The notes beneath the pieces were generated by a model. It was given only the letters and a program-made list of their open reading frames with translations, ran no database searches and was not told where the DNA came from. 64,000 bases of DNA from Cellvibrio sp. PSBB006 (GTDB taxonomy: Bacteria > Pseudomonadota > Gammaproteobacteria > Pseudomonadales > Cellvibrionaceae): positions 2,050,001 to 2,114,000 of the forward strand of contig NZ_CP021382.1 of the NCBI RefSeq assembly GCF_002162135.1. Reading direction: 5' to 3'. The translations under genes were made by a program, and so were the position numbers. The first letter of the stretch is position 1, and each line of letters opens with the position of its first letter. Shown here one piece after another: positions 56,110 through 64,000 of this stretch.

Positions 56110-57189
56110 ATGGCAAACCGGTTGTTGTTGGCGAGCGGACTCTTGATGTCTGCCGTATGTGCCCAAGCCCAAACATCTGCATCAGACATTACCATCCCGA
56201 CCTCGGACCTCAATGCATGCTTGCGCTCCAGCGTGACCGGCGCGGCGGACGATATGTCGGTAGAAGAACTTAAAGCCGGATGCCGACTTTTGCTGGAAAA
56301 AAAAGTACTGTCACAATCCGACGAACTGGAAACCGAGACAGTTTCAGCAAAACCCAAAAATGAACGGCGAGCGTTGAATGAGCGCATGACCATTGAAGCC
56401 CTGAACCGGGCCAACCGATTCACGCTTACCCCCCATCGCCGCAACTACATCATGCTGGCGAGCTACAAAGACAACCCCAATACCGAACCCTACATTGCTG
56501 TCGATAGCCAGCTACAGGATCTGCGGCATACGGAAGCTGAATTCCAGCTAAGCATCAAGATTCTGTTACGCGAAGGAATTTTTGATGACAACGGGCATTT
56601 ATTCCTCGGTTATACCAGCCAGGCTTTCTGGCAAGTGTACAACCGCGATATTTCCGCTCCCTTTCGCGACACCAATCACCAACCGGAGTTGATCCTGAGC
56701 TTTACCAACGACTGGGAAATTTTCGGTTTTCGCAACGTATTGAACGAAGGCATTATCAATCATCAATCCAACGGTCAGAGTGGCGAATTGTCGCGCAGCT
56801 GGAACCGCTTGATGTTCAATACCGTCTTTGAAAAAGATAATTTTGTCTTCGCCTTTACCCCCTGGTATCGCTTGCCCGAAGATGAAGAAGATTATCCCGG
56901 CGACCCACGCGGCGACGACAACCCGGATATTGAAAAATTTATGGGTAACTTTGAACTAAACGGGGCCTATAAACGTAAACAGAATATCTTTAATGTCATG
57001 CTGCGCAACAACCTGCGTAGTGAGAATAAAGGTGCCGTGGAATTAGGCTGGAGCTTTCCTGTATCACAACGCTCCCAAACTATCCGCGGTTACGTTAAAT
57101 ACTTTAACGGTTACGGCCAATCATTGATTGATTACGACGACCATGCACAAGTCGTCGCCCTGGGATTTATTTTTACTGATCTGTTCTAG
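56110..57189 (+). CDS. pldA: Outer-membrane phospholipase A
   Basis: Outer-membrane phospholipase A1 (OMPLA), a beta-barrel enzyme that hydrolyses phospholipids misplaced in the outer leaflet. It has 359 residues from the ATG at 56110; a signal peptide ends VCAQA. The catalytic segment NHQSNGQSGELSRSWNR contains His218, Ser220 and Asn232, with the same spacing as His142, Ser144 and Asn156 of Escherichia coli PldA. The barrel begins around MLASYKDNPNTEPY and ends VVALGFIFTDLF. The frame opens at 56044, but the later start sits just before the signal peptide and has a CAGGTGG ribosome-site candidate. A DUF3833 lipoprotein gene follows after 45 bases. Confidence 0.94.
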   Translation: MANRLLLASGLLMSAVCAQAQTSASDITIPTSDLNACLRSSVTGAADDMSVEELKAGCRLLLEKKVLSQSDELETETVSAKPKNERRALNERMTIEALNRANRFTLTPHRRNYIMLASYKDNPNTEPYIAVDSQLQDLRHTEAEFQLSIKILLREGIFDDNGHLFLGYTSQAFWQVYNRDISAPFRDTNHQPELILSFTNDWEIFGFRNVLNEGIINHQSNGQSGELSRSWNRLMFNTVFEKDNFVFAFTPWYRLPEDEEDYPGDPRGDDNPDIEKFMGNFELNGAYKRKQNIFNVMLRNNLRSENKGAVELGWSFPVSQRSQTIRGYVKYFNGYGQSLIDYDDHAQVVALGFIFTDLF

Positions 57190-57234
57190 GGAAACAGCCG
57201 TTACCGTCATATTCATCTATGAGGTAACGCACGC

Positions 57235-57783
57235 ATGATCAGCCTGGCTCCGTTTAAACACTGGCAAAAAATTCTCATTTTATATATCGCTACCACCCTC
57301 GGCGCATGTTCTGCAACAGACGTGCGCCAGTACGCAAATAACTCGCCCGCTTTTGCTCCACAAGAATTTTTCAATGGTCAATTAACCGCGCACGGCGTCG
57401 TGAAGAATCGACGCGGCGAAGTCACCCGTTATTTCACCGCAACTATCGACGCCTCCTGGGACAACAACGTTGGTACGCTCGCCGAACGTTTTGTTTTTGA
57501 TGATGGTGAAGTACAACTCCGAACCTGGACGCTCTCCCCTGCCGGCCCGAATCACTACCAGGCCACCGCTGGCGATGTTATCGGTATTGGCAAAGCGCAG
57601 ATCAGCGGAAACGCCATGCATGTTGACTATGTGCTGGAAGTTGATTACCGCAACAAAAAGATTAATCTCAATGTGGAAGACTGGATGTGGCGGGTTGATA
57701 AAAATACCGTTATCAATCATTCAATCCTGCGTAAATGGGGTTTCCGCGTAGGCAGTATCCAGATCGCCATCATCAAACATTGA
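57235..57783 (+). CDS. DUF3833 family lipoprotein
   Basis: 182-residue predicted lipoprotein (ATTLGAC lipobox near residue 24). The mature part has the DUF3833 pattern: FAPQEFFNGQLTAHGVV, RGEVTRYFTATIDASW, LAERFVFDDGEVQLRTW and NVEDWMWRVDKNTVINHS. Its function is unknown. It follows pldA by 45 bases on the same strand and ends with a terminator hairpin, so the two probably form one transcript. A role in envelope maintenance is a guess from this pairing. Confidence 0.88.
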   Translation: MISLAPFKHWQKILILYIATTLGACSATDVRQYANNSPAFAPQEFFNGQLTAHGVVKNRRGEVTRYFTATIDASWDNNVGTLAERFVFDDGEVQLRTWTLSPAGPNHYQATAGDVIGIGKAQISGNAMHVDYVLEVDYRNKKINLNVEDWMWRVDKNTVINHSILRKWGFRVGSIQIAIIKH

Positions 57784-57790
57784 CAAACGC

Positions 57791-57846
57791 TGCGAACGAT
57801 TACATGCAAACAAGCTTTTTCAATGAAAGCTGTTTCATCGTTCGCA
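57791..57846 (+). terminator. Nested hairpin terminator after the DUF3833 gene
   Basis: Outer stem TGCGAACGAT/ATCGTTCGCA encloses an inner stem AGCTTT/AAAGCT and is followed by CTTTTCCTT. It starts 8 bases after the stop codon. It probably ends the pldA-DUF3833 transcript. Confidence 0.75.
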
Positions 57847-58071
57847 CTTTTCCTTACAAAATTTAACGCGGTGCATGCACCGCGCTTAAAGTTGTTTGGC
57901 GCGACGTTTGTAGCCTTTGCCTGTTAACGCCAAAGCAGAAAAATCGTTCGCGTTTGCCTCCCCGCTTGCAAGAAATACTGGCGTTGCCATACGTCTCGCG
58001 GTATAACTGTCGGGCTTTTGTTGACTGGGTGTAGCATTTGTTATCCACTCACAACCCTAACAGGACGCGAA

Positions 58072-58182
58072 ATGTCACTCCTGCAGATTATCTTTACGAT
58101 GCGTGCGCGCTGTTTCCGAGCGAAGCGCCGTCCCTTCTTCACTGACCCGCCTCTGGTTGGCACCCCTGCCATATTGCAATAA
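58072..58182 (+). CDS. Possible small leader ORF upstream of the Mrp operon
   Basis: 36-codon frame starting at an ATG with AACAGGA about 8 bases upstream. The peptide begins [20 protein letters not shown] and ends PAILQ, with a strongly basic middle. It is 56 bases before mrpA. It could be a regulatory leader or a chance frame; there is no homology evidence either way. Confidence 0.25.
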   Translation: MSLLQIIFTMRARCFRAKRRPFFTDPPLVGTPAILQ

Positions 58183-58238
58183 TTATTGTCAGCGCTCACG
58201 CTGACTGGCTGTGTCTTGTTACCAGGAGTGTTGTCTCC

Positions 58239-61061
58239 ATGACATTACTGCTCGTTATTTTTTTACCGTTATTGGGCGCGTGCTTGCCCTTGTGGTGTGA
58301 ACGCTATGGGCGCACGGTGTGCGCTTTTTCAGCAGCCGTTGCGCCACTCATTTCCATTGGTTTATTGATCTATCACCTGCCGGTTATCTTTGCTGGCGAT
58401 GTCCTGTTTTTTCATCAGGAATGGTTGCCGCTGCTGGGCATGAACCTCAGCCTGCGGCTTGATGGCTTGAGCATGATGTTCGGGCTGTTAATTACCGGCA
58501 TCGGCTTGCTGGTTATTCTTTATGCACGTTATTACCTCGCCGAAAAAGACTCCCTCGGCAAACTCTACGGACTTTTGCAGATCTTCATGATGGCGATGCT
58601 CGGCATCGTGATGTCCGACAACATCCTGCTGATGATCGTGTTCTGGGAGTTAACCAGCCTCAGCTCTTTCCTGTTGATCAGCTACTGGTCCATCAAATCC
58701 GAAGCGCGCAAGGGTGCGCGCATGGCGTTGATGATTACCGGCGCCGGTGGCCTGGCATTACTGGCCGGCGCCTTGTTGTTGGGCGATATCGTGGGCAGCT
58801 TCAGCTTGAGCGTGATCCTGGCCTCCGGAGACGAGATCCGCGCGCACAGTTTGTATCCGGTGGTATTGATCCTGGTGTTACTGGGCGCTTTTACCAAGTC
58901 GGCCCAGTTTCCGTTCCACTTCTGGCTGCCTCACGCCATGTCGGCCCCGACGCCCGTCTCTGCCTACCTGCATTCGGCCACCATGGTGAAAGCCGGGGTG
59001 TTTTTGCTGGCGCGGATGTATCCGGCTCTGGCGGGTACCGATTTATGGTTTTACATCGTCACCGCTACCGGCCTGACCACGCTGGTGTTTGCCGCCTACA
59101 CCGCGCTGTTCAAGCACGACCTGAAAGGGTTATTGGCATTTTCAACGATCAGCCATCTGGGACTGATCACCATGTTGTTCGGGTTAAACAGCCAACTGGG
59201 TGCGATTGCCGCGATCTTCCACATTATCAACCACGCCACCTTTAAAGCCTCGCTTTTCATGGCGGCGGGCATCATCGACCACGAAACCGGCACGCGGGAT
59301 ATGCGGCGCATCAACGGGATGTGGCGCTATATGCCGGTAACGGCTACGGTCGCCATGGTGGCCGCCTCGGCCATGGCAGGCGTGCCTTTATTGAATGGAT
59401 TTTTAAGCAAGGAGATGTTCTTTGCCGAAACCCTGCACCTGGAGGCACTGGGACACTACGCCTGGCTGGTGCCGCTGCTGGCGACCCTCGCCGGTATTTT
59501 TGCGGTGGCCTATTCCTACCGGTTTATCCACGATGTGTTCTTCAATGGCGAACCCATTGATCTGCCCAAGTATCCGCCGCATGAGGCACCGCCCTACATG
59601 ATCGTGCCCATGGCGATTCTGATGATCTTGTGCGTGCTTGTCGGCACCCTACCCAACTTCACGGTTGCCCCCTTCCTTGATGCCGCCAGTCTGGCGGTGA
59701 TCGGTACGGAGATGCCCAGCTACCAGATCGCTATCTGGCATGGCTTTAATCTGCCGCTGATGATGAGCTTCATCGCCCTTGCGGGCGGGCTGCTCCTGTA
59801 TCACCAACGCAAGGGATTCTTCGCTTTTTACGAGCGGCAATACCGGCGCGATGAAAAAATTGTCTTTGAAGCTCGGGTTCAACGTAGCGTGCGCCTGGCG
59901 CAGTCCATCACCAAACGTTTGGAGAATGGCTCCTTGCAACGCTATCTGGTGTTGTTTGTGGGCATGGCGGTATTGGCGGCCGGCATTGAGTTATGGCCCC
60001 TGAACAGTTTCAGCGGCACCCTGGCGATGACGCCTCTGGATGGTGTAAGTGTGCTGGCAACCCTGGTGCTTATCGTGGGTGCATTGGGTACCGTCATCGT
60101 CCACCACAATCGCTTTGCCGCCCTGCTGCTGTTGAGCGTGGTGGGCTTGATCGTGGCGCTGATCTTTGTCCGTTTCTCTGCGCCGGACCTGGCACTTACG
60201 CAGTTGTCGGTGGAAGTTGTAACCATCGTCCTGATGATGTTGGCCCTCTACTTTCTGCCGCAGGTCAGCCCCAGTGAATCGAGCCGGTGGCGTATCAGCC
60301 GCGATATTCTGCTCGCCGGTGCGGCGGGGATCGGTATGGGGCTGTTGACCTGGGCGGTGCTTACGCGTCCCTATGAAACCATCGCCGATTATTACCTGGC
60401 GAACAGCGTCAGCGGCGGGGGCGGCACCAACGTGGTAAATGTGATTCTCGTGGACTTCCGCGGCTTTGATACCCTGGGGGAAATTACCGTGTTGGCCATC
60501 GCGGCGGTGGGCATCTTCGCCATGCTGCGCAGACTGCGTCTGCCGGTGCCCAATGCCGATGGTACCGGTCGGGTCTGGTCCAAAGATCCTTATCCGCCCA
60601 TCCTGATGGTGCTGGCGCGCATCTTATTGCCCCTGGCGTTGATGGTGTCTTTCTATATCTTCCTGCGCGGTCATAACCTGCCGGGTGGCGGATTTATCGC
60701 CGGATTAATCACCAGTGTGGCGCTGATCCTGCAATATGTCGCCAGCGGTACCGACTGGGTGCAGCAGCGACTCAACTGGTCCTACCGCAGCGTCGCCGCC
60801 AGCGGTGTCTTACTGGCGACCGCGACCGGCCTGGCGAGCTGGCTCTTCGGTTATCCCTTCCTCACCTCCACCTTTACCCATGTTCACTGGCCCATTGTGG
60901 GTGAGTTCGAATTGGCATCGGCGATGGTGTTTGACACCGGTGTGTACATTACCGTCGTCGGCGCGACCCTGGTGATCCTGTCCAACCTGGGCAAGCTGGC
61001 CCAGACCAGCTACGACACGCCCACCGAAACCACACAGGAGGAATCCCCATGGAAGCCCTGA
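58239..61061 (+). CDS. mrpA: Mrp Na+/H+ antiporter subunit A (fused A/B type)
   Basis: Largest subunit of the multi-gene Mrp (Mnh/Pha) cation/proton antiporter, 940 residues, inner membrane. The N-terminal part is NuoL-like, with [20 protein letters not shown] and [19 protein letters not shown]. The C-terminal about 300 residues include an MnhB-like module ([19 protein letters not shown]), so subunit B is fused here and no separate mrpB gene is present. This is the arrangement found in pseudomonads. Subunit C overlaps its end by 13 bases. The complex exports Na+ (or K+) in exchange for H+ and supports growth at high salt or pH. Confidence 0.95.
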   Translation: MTLLLVIFLPLLGACLPLWCERYGRTVCAFSAAVAPLISIGLLIYHLPVIFAGDVLFFHQEWLPLLGMNLSLRLDGLSMMFGLLITGIGLLVILYARYYLAEKDSLGKLYGLLQIFMMAMLGIVMSDNILLMIVFWELTSLSSFLLISYWSIKSEARKGARMALMITGAGGLALLAGALLLGDIVGSFSLSVILASGDEIRAHSLYPVVLILVLLGAFTKSAQFPFHFWLPHAMSAPTPVSAYLHSATMVKAGVFLLARMYPALAGTDLWFYIVTATGLTTLVFAAYTALFKHDLKGLLAFSTISHLGLITMLFGLNSQLGAIAAIFHIINHATFKASLFMAAGIIDHETGTRDMRRINGMWRYMPVTATVAMVAASAMAGVPLLNGFLSKEMFFAETLHLEALGHYAWLVPLLATLAGIFAVAYSYRFIHDVFFNGEPIDLPKYPPHEAPPYMIVPMAILMILCVLVGTLPNFTVAPFLDAASLAVIGTEMPSYQIAIWHGFNLPLMMSFIALAGGLLLYHQRKGFFAFYERQYRRDEKIVFEARVQRSVRLAQSITKRLENGSLQRYLVLFVGMAVLAAGIELWPLNSFSGTLAMTPLDGVSVLATLVLIVGALGTVIVHHNRFAALLLLSVVGLIVALIFVRFSAPDLALTQLSVEVVTIVLMMLALYFLPQVSPSESSRWRISRDILLAGAAGIGMGLLTWAVLTRPYETIADYYLANSVSGGGGTNVVNVILVDFRGFDTLGEITVLAIAAVGIFAMLRRLRLPVPNADGTGRVWSKDPYPPILMVLARILLPLALMVSFYIFLRGHNLPGGGFIAGLITSVALILQYVASGTDWVQQRLNWSYRSVAASGVLLATATGLASWLFGYPFLTSTFTHVHWPIVGEFELASAMVFDTGVYITVVGATLVILSNLGKLAQTSYDTPTETTQEESPWKP

Positions 61062-61390
61062 TTGCGATCATTATTGCGGTGCTGACCGGTTGCGGTGTTT
61101 ACCTGATGCTGCGCGGCCGCACCTTCCCGGTCATCATCGGGCTGACGCTGCTGTCCTACGCCGTCAACCTGTTTATCTTCGTGATGGGACGCCTGCACAG
61201 CGGCGCGCCTGCGGTGATCGGTTCCGGTGATCGCTACACCGACCCGCTACCCCAGGCTTTGGTGCTCACCGCGATTGTCATCAGTTTTGCCATGACGGCA
61301 TTTTTGCTGGTACTGGCCCTGCGCGCCCGCGCCGAGCTGGGCAATGATCATGTCGACGGCCGCCCGGCGGCGGAGGATGAGGCGCAATGA
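61049..61390 (+). CDS. mrpC: Mrp antiporter subunit C
   Basis: NuoK-like small membrane subunit, 113 residues with three membrane segments. Typical stretches are [31 protein letters not shown], and [20 protein letters not shown]. It overlaps subunit A by 13 bases and subunit D by 4 bases, so translation is coupled along the operon. The C-terminus is a short acidic tail. Confidence 0.95.
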   Translation: MEALIAIIIAVLTGCGVYLMLRGRTFPVIIGLTLLSYAVNLFIFVMGRLHSGAPAVIGSGDRYTDPLPQALVLTAIVISFAMTAFLLVLALRARAELGNDHVDGRPAAEDEAQ

Positions 61391-62901
61391 GTCACCTGAT
61401 TATCCTGCCCATCCTGTTGCCGTTATTGACGGGATTGCTGCTCTTGCTGGTCCCGGAAAGTCGCCGGATGCTCGGCCATGTGCTGAGTCTGATCAGCACC
61501 GGCCTGCTGACGCTGGTCACCCTGCAACTACTGTTTACCGCCAACACCGGCGAATTGGTGGTTTATGCCTTGGGCAACTGGGCACCGCCGTTCGGTATCG
61601 TGTTAGTGCTGGATCGCCTGAGTGCGATCCTTTTAGTGCTCACCAGCACCCTGGCATTCTTCAGCCTGCTCTACACCACCGCTGAGGAAGCACCCCAGGG
61701 CGGACAGTCGTTCCATAGCCTGGCGCATTTTCTGTTACTGGGAGTCAATGGTGCCTTCCTCACCGGCGATATCTTTAACCTGTTCGTGTTCTTTGAAGTC
61801 CTATTGCTGGCTTCCTATGCCCTGCTCTTGCAGGACAACGGCGCGGCGCGAGCGAAGGCGGGGCTGCATTATGTCGTGCTTAACCTGGCGGGTTCGGCGC
61901 TGTTCCTGATTGCTGTTGCAGTCCTCTACGGCTTGACCGGCACGCTCAACATGGCCGATATGGCGCAACGGGTGGCGCAGGTGAATCCGGCGGATGCGCC
62001 GCTGGTGGCCGCCGCCGCTATCTTGCTATTGCTGGTGTTTGGGCTTAAAGCCGCGATGGTGCCGCTGTATTTCTGGCTGCCGCGCGCCTATGCCTCCGCC
62101 AGCGCGCCCATCGCCGCGTTATTTGCCATCATGACCAAGGTGGGTGTTTACACCATCATCCGGGTTTACACGCTTATCTTCGGCGACGAAGCTGGCCTGC
62201 TGGCCAACCTCGCCCTGCCCTGGCTATGGCCCCTGGCACTGACCACCTTGGTGCTCGGTTTTATTGGCGCCCTGGCCGCCCAGGAACTGCGGATGCAGGT
62301 GGCTTATCTGGTCATTATTTCCGTTGGCACCCTGCTCGCCGGGGTGGCGATCAACAGTGAGGTAGCGCTGGGGGCAACCCTCTTTTACCTGCTGCACTCC
62401 ACCTGGATCTCCGGTGCATTATTCCTGCTGGCGGATTTGATTGTGCGGCAACGCGGCGTCACAGCGGATCAGATCATCGCCGGTCCCAGGCTGCGCCAGC
62501 CTATCCTGCTGGGCAGCCTGTTCTTTGCCTGCGCCATCAGCGTGATCGGTATGCCGCCGCTCAGCGGCTTTATCGGCAAGGCTTTAATCCTGCAAGCCGC
62601 GAGCGGTACTCAGGCCGTCTGGCTCTGGGCCACGGTACTAACCGCCAGTCTCGCGGTATTAACGGCCCTCAGCCGCAGCGGCAGCACCATCTTCTGGCGC
62701 ACAGAAAACCGGGTGGAAGAGGCGCCCAAGGCGGATATCTGGTCGCTGCTCGCCATCTTCGGTTTGATGGGGTTCAGCTTTGCTTTGATGATCTGGGGCA
62801 ATTACGCCATTGAGTACACCCGTGGCATTGCCGAGCAGGTGATGAATCCCGGTCATTATATTGATGCGGTGCTCAACCACCGTCCGCAGCAAGGAGATTG
62901 A
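61387..62901 (+). CDS. mrpD: Mrp antiporter subunit D
   Basis: NuoM/NuoN-like proton-translocating subunit, 504 residues and about 14 membrane segments. The ion-path motifs are visible: NLFVFFEVLLLASYALLL, AAMVPLYFWLPRAYASASAP with FAIMTKVGVYTIIRVY, and LLHSTWISGALFLLADL. It overlaps subunit C by 4 bases, and its stop lies 2 bases before the preferred subunit E start. It works with subunit A as the core of the antiporter. Confidence 0.95.
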   Translation: MSHLIILPILLPLLTGLLLLLVPESRRMLGHVLSLISTGLLTLVTLQLLFTANTGELVVYALGNWAPPFGIVLVLDRLSAILLVLTSTLAFFSLLYTTAEEAPQGGQSFHSLAHFLLLGVNGAFLTGDIFNLFVFFEVLLLASYALLLQDNGAARAKAGLHYVVLNLAGSALFLIAVAVLYGLTGTLNMADMAQRVAQVNPADAPLVAAAAILLLLVFGLKAAMVPLYFWLPRAYASASAPIAALFAIMTKVGVYTIIRVYTLIFGDEAGLLANLALPWLWPLALTTLVLGFIGALAAQELRMQVAYLVIISVGTLLAGVAINSEVALGATLFYLLHSTWISGALFLLADLIVRQRGVTADQIIAGPRLRQPILLGSLFFACAISVIGMPPLSGFIGKALILQAASGTQAVWLWATVLTASLAVLTALSRSGSTIFWRTENRVEEAPKADIWSLLAIFGLMGFSFALMIWGNYAIEYTRGIAEQVMNPGHYIDAVLNHRPQQGD

Positions 62902-62903
62902 CC

Positions 62904-63446
62904 ATGAGCCAATCCACCGACAAGCATTTACCCGCTGATAACGCTACGAATCAGCACCGCCGCTGGTTGCCGCACCCGGCTCTGAGCCTGTTTATGTGGG
63001 TGCTCTGGCTGTTGATGGTGAATGAGTTCAGCGCGGGCCACATCGTGCTGGGCGCGATACTCGCCTGGCTGATTCCGTTTTTGACGCATGCCTTTTGGCC
63101 GGAAGCGACCAGGCTTCATAAGCCGCTGCTTGCCACACGCTTCGTGCTGATGGTGCTGTGGGACATCGTCATCGCCAACGGCGTGTTGGCAGTGCGCATC
63201 CTCGGCCCGAGTAAAAAATTACAACCCGCTTTCATGACCCTGCCGCTGGACATCAAGGAAGATTTCACCATCACCGTTTTGGCCAGCACGATATCGCTTA
63301 CGCCGGGAACCGTTTCGGCGGACTTAAGTGTCGACCGCAGTGCCTTGCTGATTCACGTTCTGCATGTCGACGACATTGATGCGTCCATCGCAGAATTAAA
63401 ACAGCGTTATGAAAAACCGCTGAAGGAGATCTTCGAATGCTCATGA
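62904..63446 (+). CDS. mrpE: Mrp antiporter subunit E
   Basis: 180-residue subunit E with two or three membrane segments in the first half (LFMWVLWLLMVNEFSAGHIV, FVLMVLWDIVIANGVLAVRI) and a cytoplasmic C-terminal half containing LASTISLTPGTVSADLSVD, the family signature. A TTG at 62898 is also in frame. The ATG at 62904 is preferred, with AAGGAG 7 bases upstream. It overlaps subunit F by 10 bases. Confidence 0.94.
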   Translation: MSQSTDKHLPADNATNQHRRWLPHPALSLFMWVLWLLMVNEFSAGHIVLGAILAWLIPFLTHAFWPEATRLHKPLLATRFVLMVLWDIVIANGVLAVRILGPSKKLQPAFMTLPLDIKEDFTITVLASTISLTPGTVSADLSVDRSALLIHVLHVDDIDASIAELKQRYEKPLKEIFECS

Positions 63447-63706
63447 TCGTCATTCCTGTTGCCATGCTGATGATCAGCATGGCTATAGCACTTAACCTGT
63501 GGCGTTTGGCTATAGGTCCGTCACTACCGGATCGCATACTCGCGCTGGATACGATGTACGTAAACGCCATTGCGTTGCTGATCCTGTTCGGCATTTATCA
63601 ACAATCAGCACTCTATTTTGAAGCGGCATTATTGATTGCGGTGATGGGTTTTGTCGGCACCGTAGCCTTATCAAAATATTTATTGCGCGGCGACATCATC
63701 GAGTAA
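63437..63706 (+). CDS. mrpF: Mrp antiporter subunit F
   Basis: Small three-helix membrane subunit of 89 residues. The conserved segment NLWRLAIGPSLPDRILALDTM is characteristic. AAGGAG sits about 8 bases before the ATG at 63437; a second ATG at 63443 is less well placed. It overlaps subunit E and is followed after 14 bases by subunit G. Confidence 0.94.
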   Translation: MLMIVIPVAMLMISMAIALNLWRLAIGPSLPDRILALDTMYVNAIALLILFGIYQQSALYFEAALLIAVMGFVGTVALSKYLLRGDIIE

Positions 63707-63720
63707 CGGAGGTAAAGCAA

Positions 63721-64000
63721 TGGAAAGTTTTTCGTGGATTGAAGTGCTTATTTCGCTCTTTCTATTGATCGGTGCCAGCTTTGCCTTGATCGGTTCTATT
63801 GGCTTGATTCGGTTGCCGGATTTTTATATGCGTCTGCACGGACCTGCTAAAGCAACCACCCTTGGGGTCGGTGGTGTACTGATCGGTTCCATGGTGTTTT
63901 TCAGTACACGCGGCGACGGCATCAGCTTGCATGAACTATTGGTGACATTATTTCTATTTATTACCGCACCGGTGAGCGCACACATCGTCGCCAAAGCAGC
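63721..64000 (+). CDS. mrpG: Mrp antiporter subunit G (3' truncated by window end)
   Basis: The frame starts with ATG at 63721, with GGAGG about 9 bases upstream, and runs open to the window end for 93 codons. It reads MESFSWIEVLISLFLLIGAS, then LIGSIGLIRLPDFYMRLHGP and ATTLGVGGVLIG, the MnhG/PhaG signature. Family proteins are usually 110-130 residues, so only the C-terminal end is missing. It is normally the last gene of the Mrp operon. Confidence 0.93.

Larger units (their letters stand above)
57784..58238. other. Intergenic region before the Mrp operon
   Basis: About 455 bases. It holds a nested terminator (57791-57846), an 18-base perfect palindrome CGCGGTGCATGCACCGCG (57867-57884), and a possible 36-codon leader frame (58072-58182). 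A 61-codon frame on the minus strand (57863-58048) is not credible. The Mrp promoter should lie here. Confidence 0.6.

Overview
The window looks like a chromosomal segment of a polysaccharide-degrading gammaproteobacterium, most probably Cellvibrio or a close relative in the Cellvibrionaceae. The grounds are secreted multidomain glycoside hydrolases with poly-serine linkers, a GH31/GH35/TonB-receptor/GH95 set laid out like the known Cellvibrio japonicus xyloglucan locus, and Pseudomonas-like housekeeping synteny (M23 peptidase, anmK, erpA, bactofilin, DUF6776, argC; hemJ, thiE, hemL). No rRNA, tRNA, CRISPR array, integrase or intact transposase was seen.

Layout. 1-9.7 kb is housekeeping: cell wall (M23 peptidase, AnmK), Fe-S insertion (ErpA), bactofilin, arginine synthesis (ArgC), a ClC transporter, and heme/thiamine genes. 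9.9-11.9 kb is a LytS/AlgZ-type sensor kinase with its LytTR regulator. 12.2-16.6 kb is one 1434-residue secreted protein carrying two different predicted beta-1,3-glucanase domains (GH16 and GH128), a PKD domain and several carbohydrate-binding modules. 17.0-25.5 kb is a sensory cluster: REC-PAS-kinase, a CHASE3-HAMP-GAF hybrid kinase with three receivers, a CheR methyltransferase, and a convergent PAS hybrid kinase. 26.2-30.2 kb holds a DUF3617 protein and a GH3-ExoP-SGNH fusion lipoprotein, surrounded by unusual palindromic elements.

30.6-39.7 kb encodes a complete non-phosphorylating L-fucose pathway: FucP uptake, fucose dehydrogenase (AKR), fuconolactonase, a two-subunit UxaA-type dehydratase, 2-keto-3-deoxyfuconate dehydrogenase (SDR), a diketo-acid hydrolase giving pyruvate plus L-lactate, an LldD-type lactate dehydrogenase, and an IclR regulator. 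40.1-54.0 kb holds a GH10 enzyme, alpha-xylosidase (GH31), beta-galactosidase (GH35), a TonB-dependent receptor, alpha-L-fucosidase (GH95) and a second GH10. The two halves fit together: fucosylated xyloglucan oligosaccharides enter through the receptor, GH95 releases L-fucose, and the neighbouring pathway oxidises it. 54.2-57.8 kb holds a flavin reductase, an orphan NIT-like protein, outer-membrane phospholipase A and a DUF3833 lipoprotein. 58.2-64.0 kb is an Mrp Na+/H+ antiporter operon (A/B fusion, C, D, E, F and truncated G).

The most unusual non-coding content has two parts. First, three palindromic elements share a conserved core but have unrelated near-perfect outer arms. Second, there are REP/REPIN hairpins, one of which supplies the last codons and C-terminal basic tail of a GH10 protein. 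All functional assignments come from reading motifs and context; no database search was run.
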